A stretch of 64,000 nucleotides of DNA, from the NCBI RefSeq assembly GCF_020012125.1, contig NZ_JAIFAG010000001.1, positions 4,340,001 to 4,404,000 on the forward strand, read 5' to 3'. The notes below the pieces were generated by a model. That model searched no databases. It saw nothing but the letters and a program-made list of their open reading frames with translations, and had not been told where the DNA came from. Positions 33,657 to 42,826 of this stretch are shown one piece after another. The first letter of the stretch is position 1; every line of letters begins with the position of its first letter. The position numbers and the translations under genes are program-made. Origin of the DNA: Hymenobacter psoromatis (GTDB lineage: Bacteria > Bacteroidota > Bacteroidia > Cytophagales > Hymenobacteraceae).

Positions 33657-36423
33657 CCGCCGCCAGCCCTTTAAGCTCCTGCAATTTCAGCAGCGCCTCA
33701 ATGGGCGTGAGGGTATTAATATCCAGTCCGGCCAGCAACTCGCGCAGTCGCTCCAACGCCGGGTCGCTCGGCTCAAACATGCTGAGCTGCACCTTGGGCG
33801 CGGTACCCACGGCGGCAGTGGCGCGCGGCTTCGGGATTCCTGGTTCCTGGTTCCTGGTTAATTGTTGGTTGGCCGCATCCAGGCCGGCGAGCACGTCGTC
33901 AAATTCGGTGGGGGTAGTAGGGTCATCGGCGTCCACCAGGCCGGCGCTGGCGCGCTCCTGCTCCAGGTGGTGCATAATTTCGTTGGCCCGCACCACCACG
34001 GTGGGCGGCATGCCGGCCAGGCGCGCCACGTGGATGCCGAACGAGTGCTCGGAGCCACCCGGCCGCAGCTTGCGCAGAAACAGCACCCGGCCGTCGGCCT
34101 CCTGCACGGCCACGTGGTAGTTGCGCACGCGGGGGCAGTCGTCGGCCAGCTGGTTCAGCTCGTGGTAGTGGGTAGCAAACAGCGTTTTAGCCCGCGCCTT
34201 GGGGTTATTATGCAAATGCTCCACGATGGCCCAGGCGATGCTGATACCATCGTAGGTGCTGGTGCCGCGCCCGATTTCATCCATTAAAACCAGGCTGCGT
34301 TCCGAAAGATTGTTCAGAATGGAAGCCGTTTCGGTCATCTCCACCATAAAGGTGCTCTCGCCCTTGCTCAGATTGTCCGAAGCCCCCACGCGGGTAAAAA
34401 TCTTGTCAATAATGCCAATCGTGGCCGCCTCGGCCGGCACGAACGAGCCGATTTGCGCCAGCAAAACGATTAATGCCGTTTGGCGCAGCAGGGCCGACTT
34501 GCCGGCCATGTTCGGGCCGGTTATCACCACTATTTGCTGGTCGTCCTGGCTCAGACACAAGTCATTAGGAATGTAGCTTTCCCCTGGCGGCAGCTGCCGC
34601 TCAATCACTGGGTGCCGCCCGCCGGTAATGTCGAGGGTAGGGCCGTCGTTCACTACCGGCCGGGCGTAGCGGTGCTGCCGCGCCGTAGCCGCGAACGAGC
34701 CCAGGCAGTCCAACACCCCGATGGCGCGGGCGTTTTGCTGCACCTGGCTCACAAAATCGAGCGCCGCCAGCGTCACCTCCTGGTAAATGCGGCTCTCGAT
34801 GACGAATAATTGCTCCTCCGCGTTCAGGATTTTCTCCTCATAAGTCTTTAGCTCCTCCGTCACGTAGCGCTCAGCGTTCACCAGCGTTTGCTTCCGAATC
34901 CACTGCGGCGGCACCTTGTCCTTGTGCGCGTTGCTGACTTCGAGGTAGTAGCCAAACACCTTATTATAAGCTACTTTCAGGGACGAGATACCCGTCTTGC
35001 CCTGCTCGCGCTGCTGCAATTTGAGAAGGTAGTCCTTGCCCGAAAATGCCAGCGCCCGCAGTTCGTCCAGCTCCGCATCTACCCCGTCCTGAATAACGTG
35101 GCCCTGGTTGGTGAGCAGCGGCGCGTCGGGCCGGATTTTAGCCTGAATCTCGGTGCGTAGCGTGGTGCAAGGGTTGAGCTGCTCGGCCAGCTTTTCGAGG
35201 GCGCGCACGCCCGAAGCGGCCAGCTTCTCGCGCAGCGGCGCGATGCTTTCCAGCGCCCGCGCCAGCTGCAACAGCTCGCGGGGATTCACGCGGCGCACCG
35301 CTACCTTCGAGATAAGGCGCTCTAAATCAGTGATGGCGCGCAGGTGGGTTTGCGCTTCTTCCAGCAGCTCGGGGTCGGCCACGAGGGCAGCCACGGTGTC
35401 GAGCCGACGCTGAATCTGGCTCACTTCCTTCAGGGGCAGCACTACCCACTTGCGCAGCAGGCGCGCGCCCATCGGCGTCAGGGTCTGGTCGAGGATGTCA
35501 ATCAAGGGCACGCCGCCGGGGTGCTGCGCCTGCACCAGCTCCAGGTTGCGCACCGTGAAGCGGTCGAGCCACACGTATTTGTCTTCCTCTAGCCGACCCA
35601 GGCTGGCAATATGTTGCAGGTCAGCGTGTTTAGTCTCGGCCAGGTAGTGCAGCACGCAGCCGGCCGCGATGACGCCTTCCTTGAGATTATCGACTCCGAA
35701 ACCCTTGAGCGAGGTGGTGCGGAAGTGCCGCGTGAGCGTGTCGTGGGCATAATCGGTGCCGAACACCCACTCATCGAGCGCGAAGGTGCAGAAATCGGGG
35801 CCAAAATGAGTTTCAAACTCGGCCCGGCTGCGTTTGCAAAACAGCACCTCGGCGGGCCGGAAGTTTTGCAGCAGCTTGCCGAGGTAATCGATGGTGCCCT
35901 GCGCGGCCAAAAACTCGCCGGTGCTGATGTCCAGAAACGAGATGCCGGCCTCCGTTTTGCCGAAGTGCACGGCGGCCAGGTAGTTGTTCTGGCGGCGCTC
36001 CAGGGTGTTGTCGTGCAGGCTCACGCCGGGCGTTACCAGCTCGGTTATCCCTCTCTTCACCAAGCCCTTGGCCTGCTTGGGGTCTTCGAGCTGGTCGCAG
36101 ATGGCCACGCGCTGGCCGGCGCGCACCAGCTTGGGCAAATACGTGTCGAGGGAGTGGTGCGGGAAGCCGGCCAGCGCCACTTCCGAGATGCTACCCGCCC
36201 CGCGCTTGGTGAGCGTAATATCGAGGATGCGCGCCGCCGTCACGGCATCTTCGCCGAAGGTTTCGTAGAAGTCGCCCACCCGAAACAGCAGCACCGCCCC
36301 CGGATACTGCTGCTTGAGCTGGTAGTACTGCTTCATCAGCGGCGTATCGTAGGCCGGAATGGGGGCGATGTGCTCGGGCCCCAGGGCTTTGATGGCGAAC
36401 TGCTTTTTTGGTTCGGGAGTCAA
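33652..36423 (-). CDS. mutS: DNA mismatch repair protein MutS
   Basis: This 923-residue MutS1 has the mismatch-binding motif FRVGDFYETFGEDA (about 46-59), connector, lever and clamp domains, and Walker A TGPNMAGKSALLRQ (about 637). Walker B reads LVLMDEIGRGTSTYDG, and FATHYHEL follows. The only sensible start is TTG 36423 (MTPEPKKQF), as no ATG occurs before residue 30. A variable linker near 850-865 (NQEPGIPKPR) is encoded by three tandem 7-bp units (33837-33857); a change in unit number would shift the frame of the last 60 or so codons. The gene's stop lies inside an inverted repeat. Confidence 0.97.
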   Translation of the reverse strand: MTPEPKKQFAIKALGPEHIAPIPAYDTPLMKQYYQLKQQYPGAVLLFRVGDFYETFGEDAVTAARILDITLTKRGAGSISEVALAGFPHHSLDTYLPKLVRAGQRVAICDQLEDPKQAKGLVKRGITELVTPGVSLHDNTLERRQNNYLAAVHFGKTEAGISFLDISTGEFLAAQGTIDYLGKLLQNFRPAEVLFCKRSRAEFETHFGPDFCTFALDEWVFGTDYAHDTLTRHFRTTSLKGFGVDNLKEGVIAAGCVLHYLAETKHADLQHIASLGRLEEDKYVWLDRFTVRNLELVQAQHPGGVPLIDILDQTLTPMGARLLRKWVVLPLKEVSQIQRRLDTVAALVADPELLEEAQTHLRAITDLERLISKVAVRRVNPRELLQLARALESIAPLREKLAASGVRALEKLAEQLNPCTTLRTEIQAKIRPDAPLLTNQGHVIQDGVDAELDELRALAFSGKDYLLKLQQREQGKTGISSLKVAYNKVFGYYLEVSNAHKDKVPPQWIRKQTLVNAERYVTEELKTYEEKILNAEEQLFVIESRIYQEVTLAALDFVSQVQQNARAIGVLDCLGSFAATARQHRYARPVVNDGPTLDITGGRHPVIERQLPPGESYIPNDLCLSQDDQQIVVITGPNMAGKSALLRQTALIVLLAQIGSFVPAEAATIGIIDKIFTRVGASDNLSKGESTFMVEMTETASILNNLSERSLVLMDEIGRGTSTYDGISIAWAIVEHLHNNPKARAKTLFATHYHELNQLADDCPRVRNYHVAVQEADGRVLFLRKLRPGGSEHSFGIHVARLAGMPPTVVVRANEIMHHLEQERASAGLVDADDPTTPTEFDDVLAGLDAANQQLTRNQEPGIPKPRATAAVGTAPKVQLSMFEPSDPALERLRELLAGLDINTLTPIEALLKLQELKGLAAG
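33837..33857. repeat. Three tandem 7-bp units TTCCTGG within mutS
   Basis: Units are 33837-33843, 33844-33850 and 33851-33857, plus two further bases. On the coding strand the unit is CCAGGAA. Seven is not a multiple of three, so slippage would change the reading frame. Confidence 0.9.
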
Positions 36424-36427
36424 GAGT

Positions 36428-36548
36428 GTAGGGTAAGCTTTAGCTTGCCGGATAATTAAATAAAGTCAATTCCAAACGCCCCGGCCGGCGCGTTGCGTTC
36501 CGGGCAGCCCTACCCCCCCGGCGGGCGGCAAGCTAAAGCTACCCCTAC
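36428..36548. repeat. Inverted repeat, family B (AAGCTTTAGCTTGCCG)
   Basis: The left arm is GTAGGGTAAGCTTTAGCTTG then CCG (36428-36450). The right arm CGGCAAGCTAAAGCTACCCC ends at 36548. The spacer is about 75 bases. It fills the divergent gap between mutS and the SpoU gene and matches copies at 58829 and 60145. Confidence 0.85.
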
Positions 36549-36552
36549 TTCC

Positions 36553-37089
36553 ATGCGCAAACTCACGATGCCGGAGCTGAACCGCCTGCCGGTGGCCGAT
36601 TTCAAAGCTACTCCTAAAAGCCCGGTGGTGCTGGTGCTCGACAACGTGCGCAGCCTGCACAACGTGGGGGCTGTCTTCCGCACCGCCGACGCGTTTGCGC
36701 TCGAAAAAATCTACCTCTGCGGCGTTACGGGCCGCCCGCCGCACCGCGAAATTACCAAAACTGCCCTCGGCAGCACCGAGTCGGTGGCCTGGGAATACGT
36801 CCCTACCACTCTCGAAGCCGCCCAGGCCTTGAAGGCGCAGGGCTACCAGCTGGTGGCCGTGGAGCAAACTACGGCCTCGGTGCCGCTGCCGCAGTTTCGG
36901 CCCGCGCCGGGCCGGCCGCTGGCGCTGGTGCTTGGCAATGAGGTGTTCGGGGTGGACGATGAGGTGTTGGCCCTGTGCGAGGTAGCGGTGGAGATTCCGC
37001 AGCTCGGCACCAAGCACTCGCTCAACGTGGGCGTGGCGGCGGGGGTCGTGCTGTGGGATGTGCTGAGCAAGCTTGGAATTTTCAGCTAA
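36553..37089 (+). CDS. SpoU/TrmH-family RNA 2'-O-methyltransferase
   Basis: I chose ATG 36553 (MRKLTMPELNRLP), giving 178 residues; the upstream extension runs through the family B repeat and is not credible. SPOUT motifs are visible: motif 1 NVRSLHNVGAVFRTADAF (with the catalytic Arg), motif 2 LALVLGNEVFGV and motif 3 HSLNVGVAAGVVLWD. It methylates a ribose in tRNA or rRNA; which one cannot be told. The promoter probably lies within or beside the repeat. Confidence 0.9.
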   Translation: MRKLTMPELNRLPVADFKATPKSPVVLVLDNVRSLHNVGAVFRTADAFALEKIYLCGVTGRPPHREITKTALGSTESVAWEYVPTTLEAAQALKAQGYQLVAVEQTTASVPLPQFRPAPGRPLALVLGNEVFGVDDEVLALCEVAVEIPQLGTKHSLNVGVAAGVVLWDVLSKLGIFS

Positions 37090-37144
37090 AAATCAGAAAG
37101 AAACGCGGTTCGATTGGCCGGTTAGCTTATTTGAGTGCCGGGCG

Positions 37145-37175
37145 TTGGAAGGGGTAGAATGGGGGGTTATCTTTG
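37145..37175 (+). promoter_or_regulatory. Bacteroidota -33/-7 promoter of the M36 peptidase
   Basis: TTG at 37145-37147 is followed after 20 bases by TATCTTTG (37168-37175), an exact TAnnTTTG. The start codon is 42 bases further on. Confidence 0.6.
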
Positions 37176-37217
37176 GAATCTTAGGGCCCAAAATTTCTAC
37201 TTTTCCACGGTTAGTTC

Positions 37218-40031
37218 ATGAAGCAACTAGTTACCTTTGCGGGCTGCCGCACCCTGGCGCTGGCCGCCGCACTGGCGCTGCCCGGCGTGGCGCGGGCCCA
37301 GACGGCGCTACCGGCCAGCGCGCTGGCCGCCTTCGCCACCAGGGCGAAAGCGCAAGGCCTGAGCGCCACCGATGTGGCCGACCCGCTCATCACGGATTCG
37401 TACCAGGATGCCAGTACGGGCCTCACCCACACGTACTTGCAGCAGCGCGTCAACGGCCTGCTCATCTTCAACGCCACCGGGGCCATACACACCGACGCCA
37501 CGGGCAAGGTGGTGCTGACTACTCAGAATTTCGTGGCGGGCGCGGCGGCCAAAGCAGCCAGCCCGAGTCCCGCCCTCACGCCCGAGCAGGCCGTGACGGC
37601 CGCCGCCGTAGGTCTGGGCCTACCCCGCCCCGTGGCCCTGCAAACCGTAACCGAGGCGCGCGTGGCCGATGGGATGGTGTTCAACAACGGCGGCATCTCG
37701 CGCGAGGACATTCCGGTGCGCCTGCTATATACTCGCGTGGGGGATAAGCTGGTGCTGGTCTGGAACGTGACCATCGCCCAGCTCGACCAGCAGCACCACT
37801 GGAGCGCCCGCGTGGATGCCCAAACCGGCCGCCTGGTGGAACAAAACGACTACGTAGTGAGCGAGGCTACAACGTTCAATCAGTTGGGGCAGCGCCGGTT
37901 AGCTGGCCCAATGGTGGCGGCCCCTACCCCCCTTGCGCCGGCCAATGCCCCGCGCCAGGTGCTGAGCCCCGCCGCCGCCGGCAGCCTCACCGTGTACCCC
38001 GTGCCGCTGGAGTCGCCCAACACCGGCAGCCGGCAGGTCGTGCCGCTGAGCAGTGCCAACCCCACCTACTCGCCCTACGGCTGGCAGGCGAGCCTGGCCC
38101 CAAGCGGTACTTTTCCCGATACCTACTCGCTGGCCTCGAGCGGCAAGTTTTTGACGCGCGGCAACAACGTGGCCGCCTACGACGACAACAGTAATACTGT
38201 CAGCGGCCCCGGCAACGCGAACTATAACTCCTCGACCAGCTCGCCCGATGGCGGCTCGACGCTGAACTTCGACTTCCCCTTCGTGCAGACCACCGGCCCG
38301 CGTGCCAACCTCAACGCCGCCACTACTAACCTGTTTTATTGGAACAACATGGTGCACGACATCATGATGGCGCACGGCTTTAGTGAGGCGGCGGGCAACT
38401 TTCAGTATAAAAACGCCACCGGCGCGGGCGCGGGCGGCGACCCCGTGCGGGCCGAGGCGCAGGATGGCAGCGGGCGCAACAATGCCAACTTCGGCACGCC
38501 GCCCGATGGCAGCAGCGGCACCATGCAGATGTATTTGTGGGACAATTCGGTTAATACGCTTACCATTACGGCTCCGAGTGCCATCGCGGGCTCCTACCGA
38601 TTTGGTACGGCGTCCTTTGGGCCGGCCATCTCGAAGCTGGCCAATTCCAATGGCCTGTGTGGCAACATCGTACCCGTCAACGACGGGGTGTCGCCCGATG
38701 GGGGCATCCACTCCTGCGCGCCACCCATAAACGCGGCGGCGCTGGCCGGCAACATCGCCCTGATTCAGCGCCGGGGCTGCGTAGCTCCCGCCTCCAACAA
38801 CTTCACTGATAAAGTGAAATTTGCGCAGCAGGCCGGGGCCATCGGGGCCATCATCTTCGACTCCGACCTGACCACGACCACGCCCCTTTCGCCGGGCGGC
38901 ACCGATTCTACCGTGACTATTCCGGTTATCGGGCTGAGCGGGGTAGTGGGGGCTCGGTTTCAGGCGGCCCTCACGGGCGGGGTAGTGGGGGTAGGCTGCG
39001 CCAAAACGGTAGTAGGAGCCGACTGGGACGGCGCGTTCGACAACGGGGTAGTAAGCCACGAGTATGGCCACGGCATCAGCAACCGCCTCACCGGCGGCCC
39101 CACTAACGCCAGCTGCGTCATTCAGACCGTGACGACCGGCACTGGGGCCGCCGCCGTTACCGTTACCACCCAGTCAATGGGCGAGGGCTGGAGCGACTTT
39201 TTTGGCCTCTGGATGACTACCCAGCCTGGCGATATTGGCAGCACCCCGCGCTATATCGCTAGCTATTTGGTCAATGGCACCTCGGCGGCGGGCCCCGGCA
39301 TCCGTACCTACCCGTACTCTACTAATTTGGCTGTCAACCCCTTAACCTACGGCCAGGTAGGCACCGCAAACTACAGCGAAACCCACGCGCTGGGCGAAGT
39401 CTGGACCTCGGTGCTCTGGGATTTGAACTGGCAGTTCATCTACAAAAATGGCTACGCCGCCGACATGTTTGCCGCCACTACGGGGGGTAATAACAAGATG
39501 CTCAAGCTGGTGCTCGATGCCTGCAAGATTCAGGTCTGCAACCCCGGCTTTCTGGATGGCCGCGATGCCTTGCTGCGGGCCGACACGCTCACCAACCGCG
39601 CCGCCAACGCCGACCTCATCTGGAACGTGTTTGCCCGCCGCGGCATGGGCTACGCCGCCGTGCAGGGCGACCGCGTGAGCGGCACGCCCCGCCTCACCGG
39701 CATTAAGGAGGATTTTTCCCTACCCCCCACGACCAAGGTAGTGGCCCTTTCCAGCCAGCAGGGGGCCACTGTCAGCAGCGCCCTCGAAGCCTACCCCAAC
39801 CCCGCCCAGGACCGGCTCACGGTGCGCACGCAACTAGCCAGCGCCGCCCCCATGCAGCTAGTGATGCTCGACCTGCTGGGCCAGCCCGTGCTGCAAGCCA
39901 CCGCCCCCGCCACCCAAATGCAACAGGCTGGTGTTGAGCTGAATACTAGTCGATTAGCCCCCGGCCTCTACATAGTGCGCGTGACCACAACCGAAGGTAG
40001 CTTCACAGTCAAGGTCACCATTCAGCACTAA
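37218..40031 (+). CDS. Secreted M36 (fungalysin) metallopeptidase with PA and T9SS domains
   Basis: This 937-residue protein has a signal peptide (1-27, ending ARA-QT), then an FTP-type propeptide (to about 250). A catalytic domain carries the zinc motif VVSHEYGHGISNR (HEYGH about 613-617) and the third ligand region MGEGWSDFFGLW (about 654). A PA domain is inserted before the active site (GNIALIQRRGCVAPASNNF, AGAIGAIIFDSD). The C-terminus (EAYPNPAQDRLTV...LAPGLYIVRVTT) is a T9SS sorting domain. It is an extracellular protease. Confidence 0.93.
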   Translation: MKQLVTFAGCRTLALAAALALPGVARAQTALPASALAAFATRAKAQGLSATDVADPLITDSYQDASTGLTHTYLQQRVNGLLIFNATGAIHTDATGKVVLTTQNFVAGAAAKAASPSPALTPEQAVTAAAVGLGLPRPVALQTVTEARVADGMVFNNGGISREDIPVRLLYTRVGDKLVLVWNVTIAQLDQQHHWSARVDAQTGRLVEQNDYVVSEATTFNQLGQRRLAGPMVAAPTPLAPANAPRQVLSPAAAGSLTVYPVPLESPNTGSRQVVPLSSANPTYSPYGWQASLAPSGTFPDTYSLASSGKFLTRGNNVAAYDDNSNTVSGPGNANYNSSTSSPDGGSTLNFDFPFVQTTGPRANLNAATTNLFYWNNMVHDIMMAHGFSEAAGNFQYKNATGAGAGGDPVRAEAQDGSGRNNANFGTPPDGSSGTMQMYLWDNSVNTLTITAPSAIAGSYRFGTASFGPAISKLANSNGLCGNIVPVNDGVSPDGGIHSCAPPINAAALAGNIALIQRRGCVAPASNNFTDKVKFAQQAGAIGAIIFDSDLTTTTPLSPGGTDSTVTIPVIGLSGVVGARFQAALTGGVVGVGCAKTVVGADWDGAFDNGVVSHEYGHGISNRLTGGPTNASCVIQTVTTGTGAAAVTVTTQSMGEGWSDFFGLWMTTQPGDIGSTPRYIASYLVNGTSAAGPGIRTYPYSTNLAVNPLTYGQVGTANYSETHALGEVWTSVLWDLNWQFIYKNGYAADMFAATTGGNNKMLKLVLDACKIQVCNPGFLDGRDALLRADTLTNRAANADLIWNVFARRGMGYAAVQGDRVSGTPRLTGIKEDFSLPPTTKVVALSSQQGATVSSALEAYPNPAQDRLTVRTQLASAAPMQLVMLDLLGQPVLQATAPATQMQQAGVELNTSRLAPGLYIVRVTTTEGSFTVKVTIQH

Positions 40032-40102
40032 ATAAGGCTAAATTTTGTATGTCTGAAAAGTCTGGCTTCGGCCGGGCTTTTTTGGCTTACGTATTCGTTT
40101 TG

Positions 40103-40513
40103 ATGATGTCCCCCCGCTCTGCTCCTCTTCTCCGCCCCACTACAACGCTGCTGGCACTGCGTCCCGTTATTGCTGGCCAGCCCGCCGCCATTCCTACCCC
40201 CACCACGGTGGCCGACTTCCAGCACTTGGTGTTGCGCCCGCTGCTCAAGCTCCAGCACGCGCTGCTACTAGCCGTCGTCGCCGATTTTGCGGCCGACTAT
40301 CGCCTGCCGCTGGCCACCGCCGACGCTACCCAAACCGGACGGGTACTCGCCGAGCTCCTGACCCGCAACACGCGCCTGCGGGCTACTGTGGTGGGCTTGG
40401 TAATGGGCCACTTCACCACCGAGGAGCTAGCTTTCTACCGCCAGCACCGCGCCGAGCTAAACCGCCGCCTGCTCGACTTGGCCCACCAACGGGTCATGAG
40501 CAACGGGTGGTAG
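40103..40513 (+). CDS. Unrecognised small helical protein
   Basis: An exact start is unclear. ATG 40049 sits one base after a TAAATTTTG box, so transcription would begin past it; ATG 40103 or 40106 fits better and gives about 136 residues. The sequence is Leu/Ala/Arg-rich and probably all-helical: VADFQHLVLRPLLKLQHALL, LLTRNTRLRATVVGLVMG and TEELAFYRQHRAELNRRLLD. I do not recognise a family. The codon usage matches its neighbours. It follows the M36 gene closely. Confidence 0.5.
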   Translation: MMSPRSAPLLRPTTTLLALRPVIAGQPAAIPTPTTVADFQHLVLRPLLKLQHALLLAVVADFAADYRLPLATADATQTGRVLAELLTRNTRLRATVVGLVMGHFTTEELAFYRQHRAELNRRLLDLAHQRVMSNGW

Positions 40514-40642
40514 AGAAATAGGCAATAGGTAATGGAACTGACTTTTTGAATCAGCCTACGAGAAGCCGTTTGCTTCTGCGCCCTCTGCGTCTCTGCGGGC
40601 TAAAAGCGCCTGGTTCTGTATACTAATTTAACCTGTGCGTTC

Positions 40643-40691
40643 AGGTGATGGGTACTATTGTTCTGTTACAGAACGATAGTACCCATCACCT
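40643..40691. terminator. Terminator-like hairpin upstream of the terC stop
   Basis: Two 24-base arms (AGGTGATGGGTACTATTGTT then CTGT) with one G-U pair are separated by a single base. It lies between two convergent genes. A family C half-repeat (AGAAGCCGTTTGC) is found at 40560. Confidence 0.65.
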
Positions 40692-40706
40692 ACTACCCAT
40701 TACCAA

Positions 40707-41480
40707 TTACTCAACGCTGGCCTTGCTTTTTTTGCGTAGGCGCATGTTAAGCACCTCCACCGCCAGGGCGAAGGCCATTGCGAAGTAGAGGTAGCCCTTT
40801 TCGACCTCCTTGTGGGTAGCTTCCATCACCAGCATGAAGCCAATCATGACGAGAAATGCCAGCGCCAGTATCTTGATGGAAGGGTTACGGTTCACAAAAT
40901 CGGCGATAAAGCCGCTAAAAATCACCATGAGCCCCATTGCTACGATAACGGCTGCAATCATCACCAGCACGTTATTCACCAGTCCTACCGCCGTTAGGAT
41001 GGAATCGAAGCTGAACACGATATCAATGATGATAATCTGGAGAATAATGGCCGACAGCCGGGCGGGCTGTTGGCTCGCGTGGGCATCTTCTTCCTCTCCT
41101 TGCAGCTTATTGTAAATCTCGACGACGCTCTTATAAATTAAAAATAAGCCCCCGGACAGTAGAATCAGGTCGCGCCCGCTCACGCCAAAGTCGCTGACGA
41201 CGCCCGGAATATGGAGCGTAAACAGCGCCGCTCGCAGGCCCACAATCCAGGAGATACTCAGCAGCAGCCCCACCCGAAAGAGCAGCGCCAGCAGCAAGCC
41301 GATGGTGCGCCCTCGTGCCTGCTCATTCGGAGCTAGCCGGTTGACAGTGATGGAGATAAAGATAATATTATCAATGCCCAGCACAATCTCCATAATAGTG
41401 AGCGTAAGTAGGCTAACCCAGGTCTGAAGCTGCGCGAAGGCTGCGAAATGCTCGGAAGAAAAGGCCGCGAAAGGTGACAA
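40707..41480 (-). CDS. TerC/Alx-family integral membrane protein
   Basis: This 257-residue protein has about seven membrane helices. TerC hallmarks are EIVLGIDNIIFISI (about 31-44) and the second conserved acidic patch IIDIVFSFDSILTAVG. These proteins are linked to metal-ion (Mn or tellurite) handling. The only start in reach is TTG 41480. The C-terminus ends with a basic stretch NMRLRKKSKASVE. No ter operon is nearby, so it is probably the general TerC/Alx type that exports Mn2+. Confidence 0.9.
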   Translation of the reverse strand: MSPFAAFSSEHFAAFAQLQTWVSLLTLTIMEIVLGIDNIIFISITVNRLAPNEQARGRTIGLLLALLFRVGLLLSISWIVGLRAALFTLHIPGVVSDFGVSGRDLILLSGGLFLIYKSVVEIYNKLQGEEEDAHASQQPARLSAIILQIIIIDIVFSFDSILTAVGLVNNVLVMIAAVIVAMGLMVIFSGFIADFVNRNPSIKILALAFLVMIGFMLVMEATHKEVEKGYLYFAMAFALAVEVLNMRLRKKSKASVE

Positions 41481-41579
41481 ATTATGGTTGATTAAGAATG
41501 TAGAATGAGGAAGTAAGAATTAAAAAGGAGAGGTTACAGGAGTAGTCTCCTCTGCCTTGTTCCGAACTCTTCATTCAAG

Positions 41580-42071
41580 CTAGCTTTTCATGTTCACGAA
41601 TTGCAGCGGCTGGCCATTATCGGTGTGGCGCAACAGGGCTATAACGGCCTGCAAGTCATCTATCTTCTTGGCCGATATCCGAATCTGGTCGTCCTGCATC
41701 TGGGCCTCTACCTTAATTTTGCTGTCCTTAATGGCTTTGATAATTTTGCGACCCGCGTCTTTATCTACCCCGGCGCGCACCTTCACCGTTTTTTTGATGA
41801 GCGCGCCGCTGGGCTGCTCCTCGGCCGTGAAGTCGAGAGCCGTGCCATCGATGCCCTGCTTCACAATGCGGGTGAGCAGGATATCTTCGAGGGCCTTGAT
41901 GCGCATCGAATTCTCGGAACTGAGCAGGATAGTATTCCCTTTTTTATCCAGTTCCATGCCGCCCTTGGTATCGCGCAGGTCGTAGCGCGTCGCCAACTCC
42001 TTTTTGGCGGTGTTGATGGCGTTTTCCAGCGTTTGGGGGTCTACTTTGCTCACGATGTCGAAGGAAGGCAT
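41580..42071 (-). CDS. yajQ: YajQ-family nucleotide-binding protein
   Basis: I chose ATG 42071 (MPSFDIVSKVDPQTLENAIN), giving 163 residues, the usual YajQ length; the frame continues upstream without homology. Family features are NTAKKELATRYDLRDTKGGM, SSENSMRIKALEDILLTRIV and KDAGRKIIKAIKDSKIKVEA with QMQDDQIRIS. YajQ has two ferredoxin-like domains. Some members bind cyclic di-GMP; whether this one does is unknown. Confidence 0.95.
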   Translation of the reverse strand: MPSFDIVSKVDPQTLENAINTAKKELATRYDLRDTKGGMELDKKGNTILLSSENSMRIKALEDILLTRIVKQGIDGTALDFTAEEQPSGALIKKTVKVRAGVDKDAGRKIIKAIKDSKIKVEAQMQDDQIRISAKKIDDLQAVIALLRHTDNGQPLQFVNMKS

Positions 42072-42246
42072 AAGCTGTTTCGGGGGGTTAGTTTTAAGTC
42101 TGATAGCTGGGGGCAGGATTACCTTACGGTAGCAGGCTGCCAATTGATGTGGCACGCGTGAAGCACTGCAAAGGTAGGCGCGCATCCGCCGCATCTTTGT
42201 GGCCCCGGCCGCCCCAAAGGGCTAACCCCTCAATCGCTCCCGAAGC

Positions 42247-42708
42247 ATGACTCTCCCCGACTGGCCCGTTCTGGTGGCCCACTACAACCACATTAACCAC
42301 TACGGCCAGGCCAATGGCATGGTATTGACCGTGCCTACCCCCGGCCACGCCGAGTACCGCATGACTATTCAGGAAGCGCATCTCTCCTCGCCGGGCACGG
42401 CTCATGGGGGCGTGCTCGCCGGCCTCATGGACGCAGTACTGGGCGCGGCGGCCCTCACACAGGCCTTCCCGGCGGGCGAACTAGTTTCGACTATCGAGTT
42501 TAAAATCAATTACCTGCGGCCAGTGCTGCTCGGCGATGAGCTGCACGCCGTGGCACGGGTCGAGCACGAGGGTAAGTCCACGGTAGTGGTGAGCGGCACC
42601 ATCTACCGGGCCCACGCCGAGGCCACCCAAGCTGTAGCGCAGGGCCTGGGTACTTTCAATCGCTACCCGGCCACTAAAAGGGAATTGGGAATTAGGAATG
42701 AAGAATGA
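42247..42708 (+). CDS. PaaI-type hotdog thioesterase
   Basis: This 153-residue protein has the hotdog-fold motif SSPGTAHGGVLAGLMDAVLG (about 55-75), where PGTAHGG is the PaaI/YbgC-like active-site loop. It is followed by STIEFKINYLRPVLLGDELH. It likely hydrolyses acyl-CoA or aryl-CoA thioesters. The C-terminal tail (PATKRELGIRNEE) is read from a low-complexity GAAT-rich stretch and may be a recent extension. A hairpin terminator follows. Confidence 0.9.
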   Translation: MTLPDWPVLVAHYNHINHYGQANGMVLTVPTPGHAEYRMTIQEAHLSSPGTAHGGVLAGLMDAVLGAAALTQAFPAGELVSTIEFKINYLRPVLLGDELHAVARVEHEGKSTVVVSGTIYRAHAEATQAVAQGLGTFNRYPATKRELGIRNEE

Positions 42709-42724
42709 GAAAGTGAGATGTAGC

Positions 42725-42778
42725 AAAAAACCCGTTCGTTCTCTCTGCACTAGGCAGCAAGAACGAACGGGTATCTTT
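42725..42778. terminator. Bidirectional rho-independent terminator
   Basis: The stem CCCGTTCGTTC/GAACGAACGGG is flanked by AAAAAA on the left and ATCTTTT on the right. It is placed between the thioesterase and the NYN gene tails. Confidence 0.85.
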
Positions 42779-42826
42779 TCTCAGAATGAGGAATTGTACT
42801 TCTCTACTTATTCATGCTCAATTCCT

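Noticed and set aside
37899..39071. 390-codon minus-strand frame under the M36 peptidase
   Set aside because: The plus-strand frame encodes a clear catalytic domain with HEYGH, and the minus-strand protein is Gly/Arg/Val-rich with no known fold.
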